Positions 5,905 to 12,589 of a DNA stretch of 12,589 nucleotides are shown piece after piece (within the stretch, counting starts at the first letter, position 1; the number at the start of each line of letters is the position of its first letter). Source of the DNA: Candidatus Peribacteraceae bacterium (GTDB lineage Bacteria; Patescibacteriota; Gracilibacteria; Peribacterales; Peribacteraceae). Position numbers and translations under genes: made by a program. Below the pieces are notes generated by a model, which was not told the origin of the DNA, did no database searches, and was given only the letters and a program-made list of their open reading frames with translations. The stretch spans positions 1 through 12,589 of the forward strand of contig JAQUNQ010000029.1 of assembly GCA_028717505.1 (NCBI GenBank), in the 5' to 3' direction.

Positions 5905-5911
5905 TACCTGA

Positions 5912-7747
5912 ATGCCTTCGAAGAGAAAACTCACTTCCGCCGTCGTTGCTCTCGCCCTCCTCCTCTGGCTCCAGACGGGAGCGCACGCTGACGGAATCAT
6001 CGGCATCCACGCTGCAAGAGCAGCTGATCTCTCCCTGCAAGACAGCGTCTTTACGACGCTCGCGCTCATCTTCTCCTACTTCGTGGGGTTCGCGCACTTC
6101 CTCGTCTACCTCTGCATCGACATTATCGGGACTCTCCTCGACCCCAACTTCATTGACTTGAAAATGTCCGGCGAAGGGACGCACACCATGGCAGAGGTCC
6201 TCAATAAGATCTGGCAGCTCTCCCGCAATATCACGAACATCCTCCTCGCCTTCCTCCTCATCGCCGGAGCCATCGTGACCGTCATCACAGCGGACTCCCA
6301 CATCGTTTCGACGTACGCCAAGAAGTTCATCATCGCCATCATCCTCGTGAACTTCTCGTGGTTCTTCCCGCGGGTCATCCTCGATCTTGCCAATATCCTC
6401 ACGGCCACCGTTTACGCGATTCCGAGCGAGATCCGCACGGAATGCAAGACTTTCCCCATGAATGGAGATGCGGCGGACCAGCCCTGCGAAGTCATCACGA
6501 AGGTCTGCTACTTCGAGAAGGGCGATTGCACGACCTGCCCCCTCCAACTCGACGCGGCGAATCCCTTGATCTGCATCAAGACGGAAAATATGAATGCTGA
6601 CGCGAATTCACCGAATGCCATCCTGAGCGGCCTCGTCTACAACCACGGCCGCCTCAAGTTCCTCCCCATGGTCGTGAAGTCCGAGGCCATTCCGGGCAAC
6701 CCCGCCGCCCCAAACAAGGCCATGGCGCGCCTGAGCCAGCAGATCGTCTTCATCATCCTCCTGATGTTCGTCATGTTCTGCAGCGTGGGACTCCTCTTCC
6801 CGCTGCTCGCAATGATGATCGCCTTCCTCATCCGCATCCCCATCATCTGGATCACCGTCGCCTTCATGCCCTTCATGTTCGTCGGCTTCGTCATCGGGGA
6901 CAAAATGAAAGGCCTCGACACCATGGAGATGCTCTGGAAGCGCTTCCTCTCCGCCGCCTTCATGCCGGTTCTCACGGCGCTCCCCTTCGCCGTCGGCTTC
7001 ATCATGATCAATGCGGCCATGTCCGTCCCCCCGAGCCAGGCCTTCGTCGATCTCAATAAGCAGACCGGCATCCCGCTCCTCGGGGGCGTGAACAGCATCT
7101 GGCAGCTCCTATGGGTCTTCATGTCCTTCGTCATCATCTGGGTAGGGGTCTTCATGGCCCTCGAGGCGAACAAGGACGTCGCCGCCTTCGTCGCGCCCAT
7201 CAAGCAGTCCGGCAAGTCCTTCGGCGCCTTCCTCGGGAAGCTGCCGCTCCTCTGGCCGCTGCCGTTCCCAGGTGCGGCAGGAGTCACACCGCTGCAGGCG
7301 TTCCAGTACGTCACGCACCCGAACGAGTTCTTCCAGCAAGGCGGCGCATTCCACAATCCGTTCAGAGGAGGTGGTGCAGCAGGAGCTGGCGGCGCGGGCG
7401 CCGACGCGGCCGCGCGAGGTCTCAATCGGGAACTCGTGAACAAATTCGAACAGGCTATGCAGAAGATCAACGCTGCAGAAGCCGAAACACAGAGAAATGG
7501 GCAACGGGAGCTCAGGGAAATCATGATTCGCCACGGGAGAATGGCGGAAGGAAATGTGACGACAGAGAGTGCACAGCAATTTGCTGAACGCTTCTGGGAA
7601 AAAGCACAATCACAGGGATTCGCACGCCGGGATGACAATCTCGTCAACCGCGATAACATCCGAAGAGCGTGGCGTCCGGAACCGCCGGCTGGAGGTGGAG
7701 CCGCAGGCGGGGCAGCCGCTGGTGGCGGAGCAGGTGGCGGTCCATGA
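5912..7747 (+). CDS. Large polytopic membrane protein with Cys-rich loop (VirB6/TrbL-like topology)
   Basis: This 611-aa protein opens with a signal-peptide-like segment (KRK at residues 4-6, hydrophobic 8-20, possible cleavage after AHA at about 26). Hydrophobic segments follow at about 47-74, 108-126, 138-166, 278-330 (probably two), 346-370 and 396-417. Between the third and fourth lies a loop (about 170-270) with Cys178, 192, 199, 206, 209 and 221, suited to disulfides or metal binding. The C-terminal 170 residues are soluble: Gly/Ala-rich stretch, charged helix, Gly/Ala/Pro tail. The segment IAIILVNFSWFFPRVILDLA resembles a membrane-protein motif I associate with CPR genomes. A channel or secretion role like VirB6/TrbL is inference from topology only. 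ATG 5912 places the signal peptide at the start. It shares a 33-bp gap with the next gene. Confidence 0.88.
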   Translation: MPSKRKLTSAVVALALLLWLQTGAHADGIIGIHAARAADLSLQDSVFTTLALIFSYFVGFAHFLVYLCIDIIGTLLDPNFIDLKMSGEGTHTMAEVLNKIWQLSRNITNILLAFLLIAGAIVTVITADSHIVSTYAKKFIIAIILVNFSWFFPRVILDLANILTATVYAIPSEIRTECKTFPMNGDAADQPCEVITKVCYFEKGDCTTCPLQLDAANPLICIKTENMNADANSPNAILSGLVYNHGRLKFLPMVVKSEAIPGNPAAPNKAMARLSQQIVFIILLMFVMFCSVGLLFPLLAMMIAFLIRIPIIWITVAFMPFMFVGFVIGDKMKGLDTMEMLWKRFLSAAFMPVLTALPFAVGFIMINAAMSVPPSQAFVDLNKQTGIPLLGGVNSIWQLLWVFMSFVIIWVGVFMALEANKDVAAFVAPIKQSGKSFGAFLGKLPLLWPLPFPGAAGVTPLQAFQYVTHPNEFFQQGGAFHNPFRGGGAAGAGGAGADAAARGLNRELVNKFEQAMQKINAAEAETQRNGQRELREIMIRHGRMAEGNVTTESAQQFAERFWEKAQSQGFARRDDNLVNRDNIRRAWRPEPPAGGGAAGGAAAGGGAGGGP

Positions 7748-7780
7748 CTCTAAATACTCCCCCTTGCCATTCACCCCAAC

Positions 7781-9178
7781 ATGGTTGAGATACCGACGGC
7801 ACCCACAGCGAACCGCGAATCCCTCCCCCCTGAGGAGGAGCGGCGCAGACGTGCTTTCGAAGCGCTCGACCGGCGGCGGGACCCCCTGAACCCGGAGGAG
7901 GCCCGGCAGCGCCGCACGCGGACGCAGCTCCTCCCCAACCGTCTCGCCACCCCCATTATCCCGGGGAAGGAGGCGGAGCGGGACCGCATGATCCGGAACG
8001 GCATCGCGCCGCGGACGGACGAGCAGAAGCGGGAGACACTCAAGAAGGAAGAACAGAAGCTCCAGAAGCAGATCAACCCGTACATCGCCGACTTGAAGAA
8101 GCGCGTGACGGCAACCTTCAAGCGGACCGCGCAGGGCGGCGGGGAGCCGACACGGGAATTCTTCGTCTCCGGCAGCGGCAGCCCGGGGGCAACGATCCTC
8201 GCCATGCTCGAAGACGCGGAGCAGAATGCGGTATCCGGAGACTACGGCAATAAGATCATCAATAACGTCGCTCTTGCGGAGCAGTCCATTATCGACTTGG
8301 AGAGAATGCAATTCCTCCCGAATGGACAGCGACGCACCGACCTCAGAGAGCCGGAACTCCGGTGCATCGAGGAGGTGAAGGCTTTCTTCCGGGCGATGAA
8401 GACCGGCGACATACGGCCGGAGTCCCGCACGAACGACCGCATCACCAATGCACTCAGGAAAACCCCCTACGCCCTCAAGCAAGGCAAGGGCGCAGCACGA
8501 TTCACGCTCCTCCTCGGAGCCACCGCCGTCTTCCTCTTCGGCGCCTTCCTCGACATCAAGAACAAGCACTTCCTCAAGCCGATCACGCTCATGTGGCTTG
8601 CCATCGCCGCGGGGATCTCCGGCCTCTTCCGCGGCGACGTGAAGAAGACGCTCGAACAGGTGGGCCCCTGCCTGAACTCGGAGTGGGAGGCATTCGCCAA
8701 AGAATATTCCATCACCGGCCAGCACGGGGTGAATGTCATCAAAGCCATCTGGAAAGGAAAAGAAGACAAGCCGGAGGAAACCGCGCAACTGCTCGCAGGG
8801 AAGATCACCCCGCAGCAGTACATCAATCTGATCCTCCCCGAGAGCAGGGGCGGCAGTCCCGGCAGCCGCACTGCCGTCCGGCAGACGCTCCTCGCGATCG
8901 CAGGCAGGCAAGCGCGGGGGAAGCCCGGCGCGACGGCGGAGAACCCCTTCGTCTCCCTTGTCCGCACCCTCTCGCGCATCTCCACGGAGCAGGCACAGGA
9001 TGTCTTCCTCACCCTCACAAAGAAAGGCGTAACGAGCACCACAGTGGCACAGGAACTCACGAAGAAAACCCCACCTCCTACTCCGAGACCCGCTCCTAAC
9101 CCTAATCCTAATCCTAAAACTACTCCTTCCTCTTCAGTTCCTTCAGGAACACCTCCAGCGAGTCCCCTAATTGTATAG
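7781..9178 (+). CDS. Hypothetical protein with transmembrane hairpin, partner of the upstream membrane protein
   Basis: The product is 465 aa. The N-terminal 120 residues are highly charged and rich in Arg/Glu, probably helical or coiled coil (about 60-115). Two hydrophobic segments at about 241-258 and 265-283, joined by DIKNKHFLK, look like a transmembrane hairpin. A second soluble region (285-425) follows, then a Pro/Asn/Ser/Thr tail from about 430. There is no signal peptide, so both soluble parts are probably cytoplasmic. I recognise no family. It starts 33 bp after the upstream membrane gene, without a Shine-Dalgarno sequence, and is probably cotranscribed with it. The last 59 bp overlap the end of infB on the opposite strand, so the terminal SPSGTPP-type tail is written over infB codons. 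A tandem CCTAAN repeat encodes the NPNPNP part. Confidence 0.8.
   Translation: MVEIPTAPTANRESLPPEEERRRRAFEALDRRRDPLNPEEARQRRTRTQLLPNRLATPIIPGKEAERDRMIRNGIAPRTDEQKRETLKKEEQKLQKQINPYIADLKKRVTATFKRTAQGGGEPTREFFVSGSGSPGATILAMLEDAEQNAVSGDYGNKIINNVALAEQSIIDLERMQFLPNGQRRTDLREPELRCIEEVKAFFRAMKTGDIRPESRTNDRITNALRKTPYALKQGKGAARFTLLLGATAVFLFGAFLDIKNKHFLKPITLMWLAIAAGISGLFRGDVKKTLEQVGPCLNSEWEAFAKEYSITGQHGVNVIKAIWKGKEDKPEETAQLLAGKITPQQYINLILPESRGGSPGSRTAVRQTLLAIAGRQARGKPGATAENPFVSLVRTLSRISTEQAQDVFLTLTKKGVTSTTVAQELTKKTPPPTPRPAPNPNPNPKTTPSSSVPSGTPPASPLIV
9095..9118. repeat. Four tandem CCTAAN hexamers
   Basis: CCTAAC, CCTAAT, CCTAAT and CCTAAA follow each other without gaps and encode the PNPNPNPK stretch near the end of the 465-aa protein. 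The array ends two bases before the infB stop codon on the other strand. It is a short, possibly slippage-prone repeat. Confidence 0.7.
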
Positions 9179-11378
9179 GGAGAGAGGTCTCGACTCGGAG
9201 CCCGCACTCGGTGCCCTCCTTCGCCTCCTTGATGTCCGCGTCCACTTTCCGGAGTGAGAGGATGCGCCCCGTCCCCACCGCATTCCCCTCCCGCAGCAAG
9301 CGGAAGGTGAGGCGCTTGATGACGCCGTCGATCACCCTGCCGCCGATGATCTGCTCGCTCTTCTTCGTGAGGAAGACGCCCTTCACCTCCAGATGCCCGA
9401 GGATTTTCTCCTGATCCTCCGGCTCCACAAGACCCTTCAGGAGCCCCTCGATGTCCTCGAGGAGCGCATAGATGACTTCGTACTCGCGCACGCTCACCCC
9501 CTCGCGCTCGGCGGTATTCTGCACGCTCACCGAAACGGGCACGTGGAACGCCACGACGATCCCCTCGCTCGCGGCGGCCATCATGGCATCGCTCTCTGTC
9601 ACCGCACCGATGGCAGCATGGATCACCTTCACGCCGACCTCCGTCGTCGTGAGCTTGGCGAGCGCCTCCTTGAGCGCCTCGAGCGACCCCTGCGCATCCG
9701 CCTTCAGGACCACTTTGAGCTGCGTGAGCTTCCCTTCCGAGAGGCGGCTGACGAGGTCCACGAAGCGAAGTCCCTGCTTCTCTGAGCGCTGCTGGGTGAT
9801 GGCCTCGGAGAGATCGCGCGCGTGCTTCTCCGATGGCACGACCTGCAGGATGTCTCCGACCTCCACCACGTCATGGAAACCCGAAAGGCGCACCGCTCCG
9901 GAGGGAGGTACTTCCTCAAGCCGCTTCCCATGGGCATCCATCATCGTGCGCACCTTCCCGTGCGTCCTGCCGCAGACGAAGGCATCACCGACCCGCAGGG
10001 TCCCCGCATTCACGAGAACCGTCGCGAGGGAGCCGAGGGAAGGGTCGAGGTGACTCTCGATGACGGTAGCCACCGCGGGCCGCTGCGGATTGGCGCGGAA
10101 GCTCGCGATCTCCGCCATGAGCACGATAGAATCGAGGAGTTCGTTGATCCCCTGCTTCGTCTTCGCGGAGCAGAGCACCATCGGCACCTGCCCGCCCCAC
10201 TCCTCCGGCTGGAGCCCCTGCGCCGCGAGCTCGCCCTTCACCTTCTCGGGATTTGCACCCTCGCGGTCAATCTTGTTGATGGCGACGAGGATCGGCACGT
10301 TCGCCTCCTTCGCGTGGTTGATGGCCTCGACGGTCGTCGGCTTCACCCCCTCCTCCGCCGCCACGACGATCACCGCGATATCCGTCACCTGCGCGCCGCG
10401 CGCCCGCATGGCCGTGAAGGCCTCGTGGCCCGGCGTGTCGAGGAACGTAATGGTGTGACGCTCCTGCGATCCCGCGGGGACGTGTTCCACTTGGTAAGCA
10501 CCGATGTGCTGGGTGATGCCGCCCGCTTCCCCCGCCGCCACGTCCGTCTCGCGGATGGCATCGAGGATGGAGGTCTTCCCGTGGTCCACGTGCCCCATCA
10601 CCACGACGATCGGCGGGCGCTTGACCAGGTTCTCCGGTTCGTCCTTAAGGAGTTCCGCGAGATTCCGGCTCAAAAGATTCTCCGCGGATGCAGTCTCCTG
10701 CGCCTTCTGCACGAGGACGCCGAACTCCTGCGCCACGATCGCAGCCGTGTCGAAATCAATCGTCTGCGTGATGGTCGCGAGCACGCCGTTCTTCATGAGC
10801 GCCTGAATGACGAGCGGCACCTGGATGCCCGTCTTCTCGGCGAACTCCTTCACGGTGATGTGCGCCGGAAGCGTGACCAGGCCCTCCTTGCGCTTGATCT
10901 GGACCTGCTCCGATTCCGCCCCCTTCCTCTTCACTTCCCGCGTGTGCGTGCGCGGGCCGGTAGGACGGTGATGGTGCGGACGATGTGTCTTCATCTCCTC
11001 CTGCTCCTTGGCAATCGCCTCCTTCGAAACACCCTCGAGGGTGAGCTTGCGGAGGACGTTGAACGACTGTGGATGCTGCGCCTGCCCGCCAGCCCCCTCT
11101 TCCCCCTCCTTCTTCTCCGCCACCGTCCCCTCCGCCCCGGCCTCCTGTGTAGGAGTCTCCTTCTCCGCCTGCTTCCCCTCCTCCGCCTCACTGATCCCGA
11201 GCGCACCCATGTCCACCTCCTTGTGGTACTTCCGCGCGAGGAACCGGATGACACCATGCGCCAGCCCGTCGGGGATCTCGCGATCGGTCGGTTTCACGCC
11301 GAAATTGACGATCTCGAGCTCGTGGCGGAGCTCCTGTCCGGTCATTGCCAATGCTTTTGCCACCTGCACGAGGCGCAT
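9120..11378 (-). CDS. infB: Translation initiation factor IF-2
   Basis: From ATG 11378 the product is 752 aa. IF-2 is the GTPase that brings initiator tRNA to the ribosome. An IF2_N-like domain is at 1-55 (MRLVQVAKALAMTGQELRHE). A charged linker follows, with a His-rich patch at about 132-137, then a second IF2_N-like domain at about 170-222. The G domain has GHVDHGKT (262-269), DTPGHEAF (314-321), NKID (368-371) and CSAK. Domains II-IV run to the end at LKELKRKE. Size is within the family range (about 700-900). The frame continues upstream to GTG 11465, which overlaps the previous gene by 4 bp (GTGA). That longer form would add 29 residues with CSRCGY and one more Cys. I prefer 11378 because the conserved domain begins there. 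The 3' end overlaps the converging gene by 59 bp. Confidence 0.96.
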   Translation of the reverse strand: MRLVQVAKALAMTGQELRHELEIVNFGVKPTDREIPDGLAHGVIRFLARKYHKEVDMGALGISEAEEGKQAEKETPTQEAGAEGTVAEKKEGEEGAGGQAQHPQSFNVLRKLTLEGVSKEAIAKEQEEMKTHRPHHHRPTGPRTHTREVKRKGAESEQVQIKRKEGLVTLPAHITVKEFAEKTGIQVPLVIQALMKNGVLATITQTIDFDTAAIVAQEFGVLVQKAQETASAENLLSRNLAELLKDEPENLVKRPPIVVVMGHVDHGKTSILDAIRETDVAAGEAGGITQHIGAYQVEHVPAGSQERHTITFLDTPGHEAFTAMRARGAQVTDIAVIVVAAEEGVKPTTVEAINHAKEANVPILVAINKIDREGANPEKVKGELAAQGLQPEEWGGQVPMVLCSAKTKQGINELLDSIVLMAEIASFRANPQRPAVATVIESHLDPSLGSLATVLVNAGTLRVGDAFVCGRTHGKVRTMMDAHGKRLEEVPPSGAVRLSGFHDVVEVGDILQVVPSEKHARDLSEAITQQRSEKQGLRFVDLVSRLSEGKLTQLKVVLKADAQGSLEALKEALAKLTTTEVGVKVIHAAIGAVTESDAMMAAASEGIVVAFHVPVSVSVQNTAEREGVSVREYEVIYALLEDIEGLLKGLVEPEDQEKILGHLEVKGVFLTKKSEQIIGGRVIDGVIKRLTFRLLREGNAVGTGRILSLRKVDADIKEAKEGTECGLRVETSLPIQLGDSLEVFLKELKRKE

Positions 11379-11461
11379 GGGGAGTTTAAAAGTGAAGCCG
11401 CAGCCAGTGTACTCTGAAAAATATCCGCAACGCGAGCACATTTCCGCGATTCCCTGCCCCC

Positions 11462-12589
11462 TCACTCACGCATCACCTCTTCGTCCGCACCCGCTTCCGT
11501 GGGGGTACGCCCGGCCGAGCCGCTCAATTCCCCCACAATATCGATACGTTGCGGCTTCCTCTTCGCTTGCGGGGCACGACCATTCCCCTGCTTCGATGCA
11601 GGCGGAGTGGAAGGAGACGCCTTCGCCGGAGTGCGCTTCCTGCGGTCACCCTCGACCGGCGGGACAGCCGACGGCGCGGCGGATGCAGGGGGAATGACAG
11701 GAGCCGGCGACGGCACGGGGAGATGACTCGGGAGTTCCTGGGACTCCCTGCGCTGGAGAGCCACCGCCTCGCGGAGCTTCTGAATACATGAGAGTACCGC
11801 GAGCTGGAAGTTCTCTGCATGCGGCGCGCGGAAACCTGCTGCGCGCGCGTGTCCCCCACCCCCGTAGGTCTGCGCCGCCAGGCGGTTGGCATCGATGGAA
11901 GAGGAGGAACGAAGACTCCCCTTGATGGAACCGTCTTCCGTCTCCGTGAAGACCACGTGCACATCGATGTCCGGGATCGTGGAGATGAGCTCATCGAGGA
12001 GACCATGCGTCTCCCTGCTCTGCGCCCCCATCTCCTCGAGGTCCTCGCGGCTCACTGCAGTCCAGGCGATACCGGAGGAGGGATCGACCTGGATGCGATT
12101 CAGGGCACGTCCCCAGATCTTGAGAGTTGTGAGGGGCTTCGTCTTGTAGACGTTCTGGATAATCTCCTGCTGGCGCGCCCCGAGGTCGAGGAGCTCCGCC
12201 GCCACCTCGAGCGAGCGCGGCGTGGTGTTCGGGTTCTGGAAGCTGCGGGTATCGGTGATGAGCCCCGTGAGGAGCAGTGTCGCGAGATCGGGCGTGAGCT
12301 TCTCCCGCCACTCCGGCACCTGCAGGAACCAGTGGAAGAGCACTTCGGTGACACTCGCCGAGGTCGTGTCGATGAGCTGCAGCTGCCCGAAGCGCGTATT
12401 CGAGATGTGATGATCGATGTTGAGCACCGGCACATCCGAGAAGAGATCGACGTGATCGGTGTAGACCGACCCGAGGAGCGGCAGGTCCGCCGTGTCCACC
12501 ACAATGATGAGATCGTACTTCTTCTCCCCTTCCCCGAGAGAAATCTGCTGCGGGCGGATGCGGCCGTGCTTCGGGACCACGATGATGTT
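11462..12589 (-). CDS. nrnA: DHH/DHHA1 phosphoesterase (NrnA-like oligoribonuclease / pAp phosphatase), N-terminus off the window
   Basis: The visible 375 residues begin inside the gene at the right edge. VDTADLPLLG (31-40) and LNIDHHISN (56-64) are the DHH-domain metal-binding motifs; GLITDTRSFQNPNT (109-122) follows, and the DHHA1 substrate motif GGGGHARAAG is at 243-252. Such proteins degrade short RNAs or cyclic dinucleotide products and dephosphorylate pAp with Mn2+. The first DHH motif (DxD) would lie outside the window. Residues 287-375 are a Pro/Ala/Lys/Arg-rich extension beyond the usual end, probably disordered. Bacterial nrnA genes often sit near infB, usually after rbfA and downstream of infB; here the gene is immediately upstream of infB and ends in the sequence overlapping the alternative infB GTG. 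The family is clear; the exact substrate is not. Confidence 0.9.
   Translation of the reverse strand, partial: NIIVVPKHGRIRPQQISLGEGEKKYDLIIVVDTADLPLLGSVYTDHVDLFSDVPVLNIDHHISNTRFGQLQLIDTTSASVTEVLFHWFLQVPEWREKLTPDLATLLLTGLITDTRSFQNPNTTPRSLEVAAELLDLGARQQEIIQNVYKTKPLTTLKIWGRALNRIQVDPSSGIAWTAVSREDLEEMGAQSRETHGLLDELISTIPDIDVHVVFTETEDGSIKGSLRSSSSIDANRLAAQTYGGGGHARAAGFRAPHAENFQLAVLSCIQKLREAVALQRRESQELPSHLPVPSPAPVIPPASAAPSAVPPVEGDRRKRTPAKASPSTPPASKQGNGRAPQAKRKPQRIDIVGELSGSAGRTPTEAGADEEVMRE

Larger units (their letters stand above)
5676..5911. promoter_or_regulatory. AT-rich divergent regulatory region
   Basis: These 236 bp between the regulator and the membrane module are much more AT-rich than the flanking genes and hold no convincing reading frame. 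They contain inverted repeat B, three plus-strand promoter candidates, and the element TACTC at four places when the copy at 5662 is included (the others at 5694, 5797 and 5831). The two TATACTC copies (5795 and 5829) are exactly 34 bp apart. Confidence 0.55.

Noticed and set aside
7610..8911. 433-codon open frame on the minus strand opposite the two membrane-module genes
   Set aside because: The sense-strand products show signal peptide and membrane segments. The antisense product is Leu/Arg/Glu-rich without domain structure and spans two sense genes.
9126..9180. Possible bidirectional terminator at the infB convergence
   Set aside because: The near-palindrome AGTTCCTTCAGGAACA has too short a loop, and the CCCTA/TAGGG stem is 5 bp without a following T-run.
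9822..11417. 531-codon open frame on the plus strand opposite infB
   Set aside because: It is antisense to a clearly conserved gene, its product is dominated by Arg, Leu and His, and it has no recognisable domain. Long antisense frames are expected opposite GC-rich coding DNA.
1..12589. tRNA, rRNA, CRISPR array, transposase or integrase genes
   Set aside because: I saw no cloverleaf, no regularly spaced long repeats, and no DDE, HUH or tyrosine/serine recombinase motifs.

Overview
The window is about 12.6 kb of GC-rich bacterial DNA, densely packed with genes that are mostly on the minus strand. Core translation genes (infB, lepA, rplS) carry lineage-specific tails and linkers. Beside them sit a DHH phosphoesterase directly upstream of infB, a CsaB-type pyruvyl transferase, a winged-helix protein fused to a nucleotidyltransferase-like domain, and a large polytopic membrane protein with a motif I associate with Candidate Phyla Radiation (CPR, Patescibacteria) genomes. 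I infer a CPR bacterium. A Peregrinibacteria/Peribacteria-like lineage is only a guess, because there is no rRNA or marker tree here.

Layout. 1-294 (+): the end of an unrecognised gene with an in-frame TAG. 314-862 (-): a 2H phosphoesterase (ThpR/LigT type), divergent from a zinc-ribbon protein at 931-1242 (+). 1307-1651 (+): a small hypothetical protein whose end overlaps lepA. 1632-5647 (-): lepA, csaB, rplS and a winged-helix regulator, read right to left from the regulator. 5648-5911: an AT-rich divergent regulatory region with two dyads of the half-site TGAACACA and several sigma-70-like promoters. 5912-9178 (+): a two-gene membrane module, made of a 611-aa multi-pass protein with a Cys-rich loop and a 465-aa partner with a transmembrane hairpin and charged cytoplasmic regions. 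9120-12589 (-): infB, preceded by a DHH/DHHA1 phosphoesterase (NrnA-like) that runs off the right edge.

How it may work together. The minus-strand genes serve translation (L19, EF4/LepA, IF-2), RNA or nucleotide turnover (2H and DHH phosphoesterases) and cell-wall polymer pyruvylation (CsaB). The most system-like part is the divergent unit. The winged-helix/NTase-like protein reads left, the membrane pair reads right, and the shared intergenic region has paired inverted repeats placed over promoter elements on each side. A self-regulating switch that also controls the membrane module is the simplest inference.

A second theme is translation initiation. Most genes lack a Shine-Dalgarno sequence, and several have a TANNNT -10-like hexamer 6-8 nt before the start codon, which is the usual signature of leaderless mRNAs. 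A short palindromic repeat also sits in frame inside the lepA G domain.
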